Source: Lysobacteraceae bacterium P | GTDB lineage: Bacteria; Pseudomonadota; Gammaproteobacteria; Xanthomonadales; Xanthomonadaceae | Direction of reading: 5' to 3' | Assembly: GCA_005503055.1 (NCBI GenBank) | Contig: SCOX01000004.1 | Coordinates: 240,586-304,585, forward strand | Length of the DNA stretch: 64,000 nt | Shown: positions 29,869-38,794 of the stretch, piece by piece | Position numbering within the stretch: position 1 is the first letter of the stretch | Layout of the letters: each line of letters begins with the position of its first letter | Notes under the pieces: model-generated | What the model was told of the DNA's origin: nothing | Databases searched by the model: none | Seen by the model: only the letters and a program-made list of their open reading frames with translations | Made by a program: the position numbers and the translations under genes

Positions 29869-31716
29869 TCAGCGCTTCTTGAAGCGCGTGAGCATCTCCC
29901 ACGACTGGCTCACCGCCTCGGCGGACACTTCCGCGTCTTCGATCGGATCGTAGTGGGTGTCCACGACACTGGCCGAACCGAAGTTGTCGAACAGGTAGAT
30001 CAGCGCGCCGTCGCGAATGCCGCGCTGCGACCAGCTTTCCACCAGCAACGGGCGCTTGACCGGGATCTCGCCGAACAGGTCCAGTCCGGTCGAGTAATCC
30101 GAACTGTCGCCGCTGCAACCCAGCGCATGGCGCATCACGGTCGGGGCGAAATCCTCGTGCGAGGTGAGCGTGTCCACGCGGCGCGCCGGCCGCCCGGGCC
30201 AATGCAGCACGAAGGGCGTGCGCAGCTGGTAGTTCGAGAAGTTGCCGTTATGGCCCCAGTAGTTCTTGTGCAGGTCGTTGAATTCCTCGCCATGGTCGCC
30301 GGTGATCAGCACGACGGTGTTGGCGGCCAGCGGGCTGCGCTCGATCGTGGACAGCAGCTCGCCGATGAGCGAGTCGCTGTAGTGCACGGCCGCGCGGTAA
30401 CGGTTGAACTCCGGCGTCGGATCGTGATCCGGGCCGAGCTTGAGGAAGTTCACGTCCTGCGCCATCGGCTGGAACGGCGCGCGGTAATCCTTGGGCAGGT
30501 GGTAGGGCGCGTGCGGTGAATCCAGGAAGACGAAACCGAAGAACGGCTTGCCCGCCGGATGATGGCGGATGTCGGCCTGCATGCGCGAGACGACATTGCG
30601 GTCGCGCTCGGCGCTCTTGAGATCGGACGGTCCGTTGACGATGCGGTCGCGCACCTGCGAGAACACGGTGCGGTCGAATTCCGGGCTGTACAGCGGCGCG
30701 CTGCCGTAGATATGCATCGCATAGCCTTCGGCCTTCATGCGATCGATCATCACCGGCCCGCGCTGTTCGGACAGCATCGATTGCCAGTAACCGCCTGGCA
30801 GGCCGTACATCAGGCCGAACAGACCGAAGCGGGTCGCGTTGCCGGTGCTGAAGTGGTTCTGGAACCACTGCGCATCCTGCGCGTAGCGCCAGGTGTTGGG
30901 CATCACCGCCGGGTCGAGCACGTCGTGCCGCAGCGACTCGACCAGGATCACCATCACGTTGAGCGGCGCCGTGGCCGCGCACTGCGGCGCACGGCGCGGA
31001 TAGCCCAGCCGATCGCCCGTGTCGGGCAATTCGGACGTCTTCGCGGTCTGCACGCCGAAGCGGTGCAGCGCGTTCTTCAGCGTGATCGGCTGCGCCCAGG
31101 GAATATAGGTCAGCTGCGACATCACGGCGCGGTCGCCGCGCGCATCCGAGTACGCGACCATCGCCTGGCTGAGCAGGAACAGGCCGACCGCGACCCACCA
31201 GGTCGCGCGGATACGCAGCCATCCGGGTCGTCTGCGCAGCGCCTGCCACCACAGCCGCGCCGCGATGACCTCCAGCGCCAGCAGCGCGAGTGCGCCAAGC
31301 GCGAGGAGCGCCCACATCTTCGCCGAGAAGGTGACCTGATCCTGCAGCGCGCCGCCGAAGATCATGTTCACCACCATCGCGTTGAGATGGAAGCGATACA
31401 GCGCGAACACCTTCGCGTCGGCCAGCAGCAGGCAGATCCACAGCGTCTGCAACAGCACGGCCAGCGCGATCATCCAGCGCGGGCGGACGAAGCGGGCCAG
31501 CAGATACGCCGGCAGCGCGACCAGGGTGCCGAAGAAAATGAAGTGGCCGGGCAGGGCGAGCAGCAGGAACAGCGCCGAATGCCAGCGGCTGGCGGCGTCC
31601 GTCAGCGGGATGTTGGTGAGGGTGATGAGCATCGCCAGCAAGGCGTTGCCCAGGATGAGTCCGGTCAGCCAGGCGAAGATGCGCTGGTGACGGGGAGGAA
31701 TGATGAAGGCGTCCAC
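29869..31716 (-). CDS. YejM/PbgA-like membrane protein (DUF3413 + sulfatase-fold domain)
   Basis: A 615-aa inner-membrane protein: about five transmembrane segments in the first ~190 residues (DUF3413), then a periplasmic alkaline-phosphatase/sulfatase-fold domain. Escherichia coli YejM (PbgA/LapC) senses LPS and protects LpxC regulation; its hydrolase site is degenerate. Here LtaS-like residues are retained: Glu in VILVESLRHD, Thr in STGNATRFG, and Asp-His in ITGDHGEEF. The protein may therefore be a real phospho- or sulfo-hydrolase/transferase. GTG 31716 (MDAFIIPPRHQR) puts a short cytoplasmic tail before helix 1; a TTG at 31791 would add 25 residues. Confidence 0.82.
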   Translation of the reverse strand: MDAFIIPPRHQRIFAWLTGLILGNALLAMLITLTNIPLTDAASRWHSALFLLLALPGHFIFFGTLVALPAYLLARFVRPRWMIALAVLLQTLWICLLLADAKVFALYRFHLNAMVVNMIFGGALQDQVTFSAKMWALLALGALALLALEVIAARLWWQALRRRPGWLRIRATWWVAVGLFLLSQAMVAYSDARGDRAVMSQLTYIPWAQPITLKNALHRFGVQTAKTSELPDTGDRLGYPRRAPQCAATAPLNVMVILVESLRHDVLDPAVMPNTWRYAQDAQWFQNHFSTGNATRFGLFGLMYGLPGGYWQSMLSEQRGPVMIDRMKAEGYAMHIYGSAPLYSPEFDRTVFSQVRDRIVNGPSDLKSAERDRNVVSRMQADIRHHPAGKPFFGFVFLDSPHAPYHLPKDYRAPFQPMAQDVNFLKLGPDHDPTPEFNRYRAAVHYSDSLIGELLSTIERSPLAANTVVLITGDHGEEFNDLHKNYWGHNGNFSNYQLRTPFVLHWPGRPARRVDTLTSHEDFAPTVMRHALGCSGDSSDYSTGLDLFGEIPVKRPLLVESWSQRGIRDGALIYLFDNFGSASVVDTHYDPIEDAEVSAEAVSQSWEMLTRFKKR

Positions 31717-31880
31717 TCGTCTTGTGCGGGGGTCAACGCGAAAAAGGGCGCCATTATCCGACAACTTTGAGGGTGGCTTGACCTGCCGCAAGGCATGCCA
31801 ACCTGAACATCCCGGGGGAGGAGGGGGCGGTCGGCGCTATCATGTCTGGCTTACGTCAACCTCGGCCCAGGACTCTCCCC

Positions 31881-32831
31881 GTGAACCGCATTCCGACCCT
31901 CGACATCCGCCGCTTCAGCGACCCCGCCAACCCGGGCGATCGCGAGGTCTTCGTGGCCGAGCTCGGCGCGGCGTACCGCGAGTGGGGTTTCGCCGGCATT
32001 CGCGGGCACGGCATCACCGCCGAACAGATCGACGCCTCCTACGACGTGTTCAAGCGCTTCTTCGCGCTGCCCGACGAGGTCAAGCGCAAGTACCACGTCC
32101 CCGGCGGCGGCGGCGCGCGCGGGTACACGCCGTTCGGCGTGGAAACCGCCAAGGACTCCAAGCACTTCGACCTCAAGGAGTTCTGGCACGTAGGCCGCGA
32201 GATCCCGCGCGACTCGAAGTACGCCGATGTGATGCCGCCGAACTTGTGGCCGCAGGAAATCCCGGAGTTCCGCGAGCAGGCGTACGGCCTGTACGAAACG
32301 CTGGATCGGCTGGGCTCGCGCGTGCTGAGCGCGCTGGCCCTGCACATCGGCCTGCCGGAAACCTATTTCTCCGACAAGACCCAGTCGGGCAATTCGATCC
32401 TGCGCCCGATCCACTATCCGCCGATCACCACCGACGACATTCCCAACGTCCGCGCCGGCGCGCACGAAGACATCAACCTGATCACGCTGCTGGTCGGCGC
32501 CAGCGCCGAAGGCCTGGAAGTCCTTTCGCACAAGGGCGAGTGGGTGCCCTTCACGGCCGACGCCGACACCATCGTGGTCAACATCGGTGACATGCTGCAG
32601 CGCCTGACCAACCACGTGTATCCCTCGACCACGCACCGTGTGGTCAACCCGCAAGGCGAGAAGGCTCGCCAGCCGCGCTACTCCACGCCGTTCTTCCTGC
32701 ACCCCAATCCGGACTTCCTGATCGACGTGCTGCCCTCGTGCGTCACGCCCGACAATCCGAACCGCTATCCGGATGCGATTACCGCGCACGGCTATCTGGA
32801 AGAACGCCTGCGCGAGATCAAGCTGAAGTAA
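31881..32831 (+). CDS. isopenicillin N synthase-like 2-oxoglutarate/Fe(II) oxygenase
   Basis: A 316-aa double-stranded beta-helix oxygenase of the IPNS/DIOX family. The Fe ligands are His-x-Asp in GAHEDINLIT and the distal His in YPSTTHRVVNP. The 2OG-binding Arg-x-Ser is RYSTPFF. The N-terminal FAGIRGHGI segment is the usual DIOX_N domain. No beta-lactam genes are nearby, so true penicillin synthesis is not indicated; the substrate is unknown. GTG 31881 (MNRIPTLDI) starts the conserved fold; an in-frame start at 31842 would add 13 basic residues. Confidence 0.87.
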   Translation: MNRIPTLDIRRFSDPANPGDREVFVAELGAAYREWGFAGIRGHGITAEQIDASYDVFKRFFALPDEVKRKYHVPGGGGARGYTPFGVETAKDSKHFDLKEFWHVGREIPRDSKYADVMPPNLWPQEIPEFREQAYGLYETLDRLGSRVLSALALHIGLPETYFSDKTQSGNSILRPIHYPPITTDDIPNVRAGAHEDINLITLLVGASAEGLEVLSHKGEWVPFTADADTIVVNIGDMLQRLTNHVYPSTTHRVVNPQGEKARQPRYSTPFFLHPNPDFLIDVLPSCVTPDNPNRYPDAITAHGYLEERLREIKLK

Positions 32832-32838
32832 GCCGCGC

Positions 32839-33381
32839 TCAATCGACCAGCGCGATCCCGGCCGCCTGCAGCGCTTCGCGCCAGGCGGCCAGTTTTTTTT
32901 CAGGCGCGACGGCGGCGTTGGCGGGACTGGTCGAAGGCAGCCGCCATCCGCACACGCCGAATTCGTCGAGGGCGGGGCCGTGGCGGCGGTAGGCGGTTTC
33001 GGCCTTGGCGCCATTGAACAGCACCGTCCGCACGTGGCGATGGCCGCGGAAGAATGCCGCGAAGTCGTTGGCCTGCGCGGTTGCGTCGCGAATCGCCGAA
33101 TCCAGGCTGCCTTCGCGTTCGCAGCGGTCGAACACGTCCCACAGTGCGATGCCGGCGGCCTTCAGTCTTGCCACGCGACGCGCATAGGGCAGGGCGGGGT
33201 CGGCGCCGACCAGCGCGCCCATGATCGGCCAGAACCGGTTCTGCGGATGCGCGTAGTAGCGGCGCGCCTGCAGCGAGGCCGCGCCGGGCATGCTGCCCAG
33301 GATCAGCACGCGCGCGCCGCGTGGCGCGATCGGTGGAAACCCTTGCAGGAGTCGCGCATTCGCGGAAGCGGGCCTGGCCAT
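32839..33381 (-). CDS. DNA-deoxyinosine glycosylase (UDG superfamily family 6)
   Basis: A 180-aa base-excision-repair enzyme of the hypoxanthine-DNA glycosylase group. Motif 1 is LILGSMPGAASLQARRYYAH with HPQNRFWPIMG after it. VLFNGAKAETAYRRH is the central motif and LPSTSPANA is motif 2. Family 6 members remove hypoxanthine (deaminated adenine) from DNA and use Asn in place of the usual catalytic Asp. ATG 33381 (MARPASANARLLQGFPP) is the best start. It is divergent from tpiA, with 105 bp between them. Confidence 0.87.
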   Translation of the reverse strand: MARPASANARLLQGFPPIAPRGARVLILGSMPGAASLQARRYYAHPQNRFWPIMGALVGADPALPYARRVARLKAAGIALWDVFDRCEREGSLDSAIRDATAQANDFAAFFRGHRHVRTVLFNGAKAETAYRRHGPALDEFGVCGWRLPSTSPANAAVAPEKKLAAWREALQAAGIALVD

Positions 33382-33486
33382 GGGTCCGGATTCTCGCCGA
33401 CGTGGAGTAAACTTGCCGCCGCTCGCGCCGGCTCTGCCGGCACGAATCCCGATAGACGCTATCCGAAAGACGCTGAAGGAGTGGCC

Positions 33487-34239
33487 ATGCGCCGCAGAAT
33501 CGTTGCCGGAAACTGGAAGCTGCACGGCGATCGCCGCTTCGCACTGGAACTGCTGGACGCGCTGGTCGCCATGCCGGCGCCGTCGGGCGTGGAGCGCCTG
33601 ATCCTGCCGCCGCTGCCGTACCTGGCCGGTCTGGTCGCGCGCTACGGCGAACGCGGCCTCACCTTCGGCGCGCAGGATGTAAGCGCGAATCAGAAGGGCG
33701 CTTATACCGGCGAGGTTTCCGCGGCGATGCTCAAGGACGTGGGCGCCGGCTATGGCCTGGTCGGCCACTCCGAGCGACGCCAGTACCACGGCGAAACCAG
33801 CCGCCAGGTCGCGCGCAAGTTCCTCGCCTGCAAGGCCGCCGGGCTGACGCCGATCCTGTGCGTGGGCGAAAGCCTGTCCGAGCGCGAGGACGATCAGACG
33901 GAATGGCGCATCCAGGAACAATTGACTCCGCTGTTCGAGCTCGGCGGCGACCAGGTGCTGGACGGCGCGATCCTCGCCTACGAGCCCGTCTGGGCCATCG
34001 GCACGGGCAGGACGGCCACGCCGGAGCAGGCCCAGGCAGTCCACGCATTCATCCGTAGCGAAATCTCCGCACGCGATGCTAGAATCGCTGGCTCGCTACC
34101 GATCCTGTACGGCGGAAGCGTAAAGGCCGACAATGCCGCCGCGCTGTTTGCGCAGCCGGACGTCGATGGCGGCCTGGTCGGAGGCGCCTCCCTGGTTGCC
34201 GACGACTTCCACGCCATCGCGGTTGCGGCGGCGTCCTGA
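33487..34239 (+). CDS. tpiA: triosephosphate isomerase
   Basis: A 250-aa TIM barrel interconverting dihydroxyacetone phosphate and glyceraldehyde-3-phosphate. The catalytic Lys11 is in AGNWKLHG, the electrophilic His in GLVGHSERRQ, and the catalytic Glu in AYEPVWAIGTG with the flexible loop next to it. The phosphate motif is YGGSVK. ATG 33487 is preceded by GAAGGAGTGG. It starts a tpiA-secG-tRNA-Leu series. Confidence 0.97.
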   Translation: MRRRIVAGNWKLHGDRRFALELLDALVAMPAPSGVERLILPPLPYLAGLVARYGERGLTFGAQDVSANQKGAYTGEVSAAMLKDVGAGYGLVGHSERRQYHGETSRQVARKFLACKAAGLTPILCVGESLSEREDDQTEWRIQEQLTPLFELGGDQVLDGAILAYEPVWAIGTGRTATPEQAQAVHAFIRSEISARDARIAGSLPILYGGSVKADNAAALFAQPDVDGGLVGGASLVADDFHAIAVAAAS

Positions 34240-34315
34240 CCAGCGCGGACTCGTCCGCACGACGTCGCCCCTTCGCTTTACCGTCTCGCCGAACTCCACT
34301 TCGTAGAACCTCACG

Positions 34316-34795
34316 ATGCTGTTGCTGCTCAACGTCATCTATGTGCTGATCGCAATCGCGATGATCGTGCTGATCCTGATGCAGCGCGGCGCGGGCGCCC
34401 AGGCCGGCTCCGGCTTCGGCGGCGGCGCGTCCGCCACCGTGTTCGGCTCGCGTGGTTCGGCCAATTTCCTTTCCAAGGCGACGAAGTGGCTCGCGATCGC
34501 GTTCTTCGCGATCAGCCTCTTCATGGCCTGGCAGGCCACGCGCAGGGCCACCGGCGAGACCGGGCCTTCGACGAGTGGCGTGATGGCGGAGGTCCCGGCG
34601 GTTCCGACCGCACCGGCTCCGTCCACCGGCAATGCCGCGGTTCCGGCCGCACCGACGCAGGCTCCGGCTCCGGCGCCCGCGACGACGGTTCCGCAGGTTC
34701 CGGCGGAGCAGGGCGCGGTTCCGGCCCCGCCCGCAACGGCGCCCGCGACGCAATCGCCGGAACCGGCAAAGCCGCAACCCCCTGCGGGCGGCTGA
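34316..34795 (+). CDS. secG: preprotein translocase subunit SecG
   Basis: A 159-aa inner-membrane Sec translocon subunit. It has two transmembrane helices (about 3-21 and 53-71) joined by the conserved cytoplasmic loop MQRGAGAQAGSGFGGGASAT and the FGSRGSANFLSKAT motif. The C-terminal ~75 residues are a long Ala/Pro tail, longer than in Escherichia coli SecG (110 aa). It follows tpiA and precedes tRNA-Leu, as secG precedes leuU in enterobacteria. Confidence 0.95.
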   Translation: MLLLLNVIYVLIAIAMIVLILMQRGAGAQAGSGFGGGASATVFGSRGSANFLSKATKWLAIAFFAISLFMAWQATRRATGETGPSTSGVMAEVPAVPTAPAPSTGNAAVPAAPTQAPAPAPATTVPQVPAEQGAVPAPPATAPATQSPEPAKPQPPAGG

Positions 34796-34920
34796 GCTAA
34801 CGCGGTAAACTTCGATTTCATCAGCCCGGCACGGATTGCCGGGTACGGTCAGCGATGACCGGATGCGCCCGATGTCCATGCGGCACGGTCGCGGTCAAGG
34901 ATGGCCAAACAGGTTTGATT

Positions 34921-35005
34921 GCCCAGGTGGCGGAATTGGTAGACGCACTACCTTGAGGTGGTAGCGACTTAGGTCGTGGGGGTTCGAGTCCCCCCTTGGG
35001 CACCA
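34921..35005 (+). tRNA. leuU: tRNA-Leu (anticodon GAG)
   Basis: An 85-nt class II tRNA with encoded CCA. The acceptor GCCCAGG pairs with CTTGGGC (one G-U), the anticodon arm CTACC-TTGAGGT-GGTAG gives GAG, and a short variable arm precedes the GGTTCGAGTCC T-loop. It lies right after secG, the same place as leuU(GAG) in Escherichia coli. Confidence 0.96.
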
Positions 35006-35167
35006 CACCGAACAACACTGTCGTAAGAACTGTTGCAGCACTAGCACCACCGACCGAGGTGCGGCACGCACGGCGGGCCGAGTCTCGCGCGGGGATAACC
35101 CAGGCGGCTGCCGCCGAGCCAGGTCGCGATACACGCGATCGAGCTAAACGAAGCGAGAGAACATCGA

Positions 35168-35524
35168 GTGCTGGCCGAATACCTGCCGACCCTGCTGTTC
35201 CTGATCGTCGCCGGTGGTATCGGCGTCGCCCTGCTGGTGGTGGGCCAAGTGCTCGGCCCCCGGCGTCCGTCCCTTGAGAAGCTCGCGCCGTACGAGTGCG
35301 GCTTCGAGGCGTTCGAGGACGCGCGCATGCAGTTCGACGTGCGCTACTACCTGATCGCCATCCAGTTCATCATCTTCGACCTGGAAATCATCTTCATCGT
35401 GCCCTGGGCCACCGTGTTCCGCGAACTCGGTGTTGTCGGCCTGATCGAAATGGGCATCTTCGCCGGCATGCTGCTGCTCGGCTTCGTCTACGTCTGGAAG
35501 AAGGGAGCGCTCGAATGGGAGTGA
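35168..35524 (+). CDS. nuoA: NADH-quinone oxidoreductase subunit A
   Basis: A 118-aa membrane subunit of complex I with three transmembrane helices. The conserved loop is [20 protein letters not shown], and helix 2 is [17 protein letters not shown] with its functional Asp-Glu pair. GTG 35168 is preceded by AAGCGAGAG. The last 10 bp overlap nuoB. The 162-bp gap after tRNA-Leu should contain the nuo promoter or be read through from tpiA-secG. Confidence 0.96.
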   Translation: MLAEYLPTLLFLIVAGGIGVALLVVGQVLGPRRPSLEKLAPYECGFEAFEDARMQFDVRYYLIAIQFIIFDLEIIFIVPWATVFRELGVVGLIEMGIFAGMLLLGFVYVWKKGALEWE

Positions 35525-36087
35525 TCCAGAGCGTCTCTGACCTCATGCACAACCCGCTGCCCGAAGGGCGGCTGGACGACATCCTGCGCCCCGAGGGCGA
35601 CAACCCGCTGCTGCAGAACGGGTTCGTCACCACGAGCATGGACGCGCTGTGGAACTGGGCGCGCACCGGCTCGATGTGGCCGATGACGTTCGGCCTGGCC
35701 TGCTGCGCGGTCGAGATGATGCACGCCGGCGCCGCGCGCCTGGACCTGGACCGTTACGGCGTGGTGTTCCGCCCGTCGCCGCGCCAGTCCGACGTGATGA
35801 TCGTGGCCGGCACGCTGGTCAACAAGATGGCCCCGGCGCTGCGCAAGGTCTACGACCAGATGCCGGATCCGAAGTGGGTCATCTCGATGGGCAGCTGCGC
35901 CAACGGCGGCGGCTACTACCACTACTCGTACTCCGTCGTGCGCGGCTGCGACCGCATCGTGCCGGTCGACATCTACGTGCCGGGCTGCCCGCCGACGGCC
36001 GAAGCGCTGATCTACGGCATTCTGCAGCTGCAGAAGAAGATCCGTCGCGGCACGAACTTCGGCGAAAACCGTCAGGGTGTCCGCTGA
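35515..36087 (+). CDS. nuoB: NADH-quinone oxidoreductase subunit B
   Basis: A 190-aa hydrophilic subunit that carries iron-sulfur cluster N2, the last cluster before quinone. The Cys ligands are in [22 protein letters not shown] and [12 protein letters not shown]. It overlaps nuoA by 10 bp; the ATG at 35515 lies inside the nuoA end (GAATGG). Confidence 0.97.
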   Translation: MGVIQSVSDLMHNPLPEGRLDDILRPEGDNPLLQNGFVTTSMDALWNWARTGSMWPMTFGLACCAVEMMHAGAARLDLDRYGVVFRPSPRQSDVMIVAGTLVNKMAPALRKVYDQMPDPKWVISMGSCANGGGYYHYSYSVVRGCDRIVPVDIYVPGCPPTAEALIYGILQLQKKIRRGTNFGENRQGVR

Positions 36088-36088
36088 C

Positions 36089-36817
36089 ATGACCGAAAGT
36101 GCACAAGCCCTTGCCGATCGCCTGAGCGCGCGTTTCTCCGACGCGATGGTCGTCGTCGCGCAGCCGCGTGGCGAGATCACCGTCGACGTGGCCGCTGCGC
36201 AATGGCGTGCCACGGCCGTGGCGCTGCGCGACGAGTTCGGCTTCGAGCAGGCCGTCGACGTCAGCGGTGTCGACTACCTCAGCTACGGCAGCGACGAGTG
36301 GGACACCGACGTGTCCTCGGAAGGCTTTTCGCGTGGCGTGGAAGGCAAGAGTGCCGGCCGTTTCGTGTGGGGCGAGCAGCCCAACGGCGCCGCCGCCGCG
36401 CCGGAACGCCGCTTCGCCGCCGTGGCCCACCTGCTGTCCTACCAGCACAACCAGCGCGTGCGCCTGCGCACCTTCGCCGAGAACGACGACCTGCCGGTGG
36501 TGGATTCGCTCACCTCCGTGTGGGAGGGCCTGAACTGGTTCGAGCGCGAAGCCTTCGACCTGTACGGCATCGTGTTCGAAGGCCACCCGGACCTGCGTCG
36601 CATCCTGACCGACTACGGCTTCGTCGGCTATCCGTTCCGCAAGGACTTCCCGCTGATCGGCAATGTCGAAGTGCGCTACGACGCCGACAAGAAGCGCGTC
36701 GTGTACGAGCCGGTGTCGATCGAACCGCGCGTGGCGGTGCCTCGCGTGATTCGTGACGATGCCCGCTACGAGACCGCCCAGGGCGAGGCCGCGCAGCGCG
36801 GCGAGGTGAAGAAGTGA
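36089..36817 (+). CDS. nuoC: NADH-quinone oxidoreductase subunit C
   Basis: A 242-aa peripheral-arm subunit (30-kDa subunit family). The signature is [20 protein letters not shown] followed by [14 protein letters not shown]. NuoC and NuoD are separate here, unlike the fused NuoCD of Escherichia coli. ATG 36089 comes directly after the nuoB stop; a GTG 12 bp earlier is also in frame. The stop overlaps nuoD (GTGA). Confidence 0.95.
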   Translation: MTESAQALADRLSARFSDAMVVVAQPRGEITVDVAAAQWRATAVALRDEFGFEQAVDVSGVDYLSYGSDEWDTDVSSEGFSRGVEGKSAGRFVWGEQPNGAAAAPERRFAAVAHLLSYQHNQRVRLRTFAENDDLPVVDSLTSVWEGLNWFEREAFDLYGIVFEGHPDLRRILTDYGFVGYPFRKDFPLIGNVEVRYDADKKRVVYEPVSIEPRVAVPRVIRDDARYETAQGEAAQRGEVKK

Positions 36818-38133
36818 GCGCCCAGATTTCCAATGGTCCGCATTCCACCAGCGTGTCCAGCACGTCCGGTCTCGGCAGCGGCGCCGAGATCCGCAACTAC
36901 ACGCTGAACTTCGGCCCGCAGCATCCGGCCGCGCACGGCGTGCTGCGCCTGATCCTGGAGATGGACGGCGAGGTCGTGCATCGCGCCGACCCGCACGTGG
37001 GCCTGCTGCATCGCGGCACCGAGAAGCTCGCCGAGTCCAAGCCGTTCAACCAGTCGATCGGCTACATGGATCGCCTGGACTACGTGTCGATGATGTGCAA
37101 CGAGCACGCCTACGTGCGCGCGATCGAGACCCTGCTGGGCATCGAGGCGCCGGAGCGCGCGCAGTACATCCGCACGATGTTCGACGAGATCACCCGCATC
37201 CTGAACCACCTGATGTGGATCGGATCGAACGCGCTCGACCTGGGCGCGATGGCGGTGTTCCTGTACGCCTTCCGCGAGCGCGAAGAGCTGATGGACTGCT
37301 ACGAAGCGGTCTCCGGCGCGCGCATGCATGCCACGTACTACCGTCCGGGCGGCGTGTACCGCGATCTGCCGGACCGCATGCCGAAGTACAAGGAATCGCC
37401 GTGGCGCAAGGGCAGCAAGCTCAAGCGCTTCAACGAATGGCGCGAAGGTTCGATGCTGGACTACCTCGACGCCTTCACCGACGATTTCCCCAAGCGCGTC
37501 GACGAGTACGAGACGCTGCTCACCGACAACCGCATCTGGAAGCAGCGCACCGTCGGCATCGGCGTGGTCTCGCCCGAACAGGCGCTGGCCTGGGGCATGA
37601 CCGGCGCGATGATCCGCGGCTCGGGCATCGCATGGGACCTGCGCAAGAAGCAGCCCTACGCCAAGTACGCGGAAGTCGATTTCGACATCCCGGTGGGCGT
37701 GAATGGCGACTGCTACGACCGCTACCTGGTGCGCGTCGAGGAAATGCGCCAGTCCAACCGCATCGTCAAGCAATGCGTGAAGTGGCTCAAGGCCAATCCG
37801 GGCCCGGTCATCGTCGAGAACTTCAAGGTCGCTCCGCCCAAGCGCGAAGGCATGAAGGACGACATGGAAGCCCTGATTCACCACTTCAAGCTGTTCTCGG
37901 AAGGCTATTGCGTGCCGGCCGGCGAAACCTATGCCGCGGTCGAAGCACCGAAGGGCGAGTTCGGCTGCTACCTGGTTTCCGATGGCGCCAACAAGCCCTT
38001 CCGCGTGAAGCTGCGCGCGCCGGGCTTCGCGCACCTTTCGTCGATGGACGCCATCGTCAAGGGCCACATGCTGGCCGACGTCGTGGCGATGATCGGCACC
38101 TACGATCTCGTGTTCGGCGAGGTCGACCGATGA
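36814..38133 (+). CDS. nuoD: NADH-quinone oxidoreductase subunit D
   Basis: A 439-aa 49-kDa subunit forming the quinone pocket with NuoB. Signatures are [15 protein letters not shown] (quinone-site His), [10 protein letters not shown], and the C-terminal [17 protein letters not shown]. It starts with a GTG (36814) that overlaps nuoC. The first ~25 residues form a Ser-rich, unconserved leader. A 108-bp inverted repeat follows before nuoE. Confidence 0.96.
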   Translation: MSAQISNGPHSTSVSSTSGLGSGAEIRNYTLNFGPQHPAAHGVLRLILEMDGEVVHRADPHVGLLHRGTEKLAESKPFNQSIGYMDRLDYVSMMCNEHAYVRAIETLLGIEAPERAQYIRTMFDEITRILNHLMWIGSNALDLGAMAVFLYAFREREELMDCYEAVSGARMHATYYRPGGVYRDLPDRMPKYKESPWRKGSKLKRFNEWREGSMLDYLDAFTDDFPKRVDEYETLLTDNRIWKQRTVGIGVVSPEQALAWGMTGAMIRGSGIAWDLRKKQPYAKYAEVDFDIPVGVNGDCYDRYLVRVEEMRQSNRIVKQCVKWLKANPGPVIVENFKVAPPKREGMKDDMEALIHHFKLFSEGYCVPAGETYAAVEAPKGEFGCYLVSDGANKPFRVKLRAPGFAHLSSMDAIVKGHMLADVVAMIGTYDLVFGEVDR

Positions 38134-38139
38134 ACGGCC

Positions 38140-38247
38140 GTGATTCGGGATTCGGGATTCGTGATTCGCACAGGCGCCTCGACGCGCCCGCACGCGCACG
38201 AACCGCATCCAGCTCTTTCGAATCACGAATCCCGAATCACTAATCAC
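38140..38247. repeat. GATTCGGG-unit inverted repeat inside the nuo operon
   Basis: The left arm (38140-38169) repeats GATTCGGGATTCGGGATTC, and the right arm (38219-38247) is its near reverse complement. The spacer of about 50 bp includes CGCGCCCGCACGCGCACG. The same family occurs at 61796-61891. It lies between nuoD and nuoE, so the mRNA would form a long hairpin. Confidence 0.85.
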
Positions 38248-38255
38248 AGCCCCCC

Positions 38256-38783
38256 ATGAAAGCGACCGGAAATTTCGAAGCCTGTCAGCACGTCGACCCG
38301 ATGGTCGCTCTGTCTGACAAGACGCGTGCGCACATCGATCACTGGCTGGCCAAGTTCCCGCCGGACCGCAAGCGTTCGGCCGTGCTGCAGGGCCTGCACG
38401 CCGCGCAGGAGCAGAATGGCGGCTGGCTCAGCGACGAACTCATCGCGGCGGTCGCCAAGTACCTTGGCCTGCCGCCGGTGTGGGCGTACGAAGTCGCCAG
38501 CTTCTACTCGATGTTCGAGACCGAGCAGGTCGGCCGCCACAACGTCGCCTTCTGCACCAACATCAGCTGCTGGCTCAACGGCGCCGAAGACCTCGTGCGC
38601 CACGCCGAGAAGAAGCTCGGTTGCCGCCTGGGCGAATCCACCTCCGATGGCCGCGTCTACCTCAAGCGCGAGGAAGAATGCCTGGCCGCGTGCTGCGGCG
38701 CGCCGGTCGTGGTCATCAACGGTCATTACCACGAACAGCTCGACGCCATGAAAGTGGACGAGCTGCTCGATGGGCTGAAGTGA
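38256..38783 (+). CDS. nuoE: NADH-quinone oxidoreductase subunit E
   Basis: A 175-aa 24-kDa subunit with the [2Fe-2S] cluster N1a. The four Cys ligands are in FCTNISCWL and ECLAACCGAPV; the first pair has C-x4-C spacing and the second C-x3-C. The N-terminal half is the helical bundle that ends VASFYSMFETE. The ATG at 38256 is only 9 bp after the end of an inverted repeat. nuoF follows after 11 bp. Confidence 0.96.
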   Translation: MKATGNFEACQHVDPMVALSDKTRAHIDHWLAKFPPDRKRSAVLQGLHAAQEQNGGWLSDELIAAVAKYLGLPPVWAYEVASFYSMFETEQVGRHNVAFCTNISCWLNGAEDLVRHAEKKLGCRLGESTSDGRVYLKREEECLAACCGAPVVVINGHYHEQLDAMKVDELLDGLK

Positions 38784-38794
38784 GGCCTCACTCC

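Noticed and set aside
31881..32831. Beta-lactam biosynthesis gene (isopenicillin N synthase)
   Set aside because: Only the general 2OG-Fe oxygenase fold is supported, with no ACV synthetase or other beta-lactam genes nearby.
35006..35167. Riboswitch or leader peptide before nuoA
   Set aside because: The 162-bp spacer has only short GC stems (such as GGCGGCTGCCGCC) and no recognisable aptamer or leader frame.
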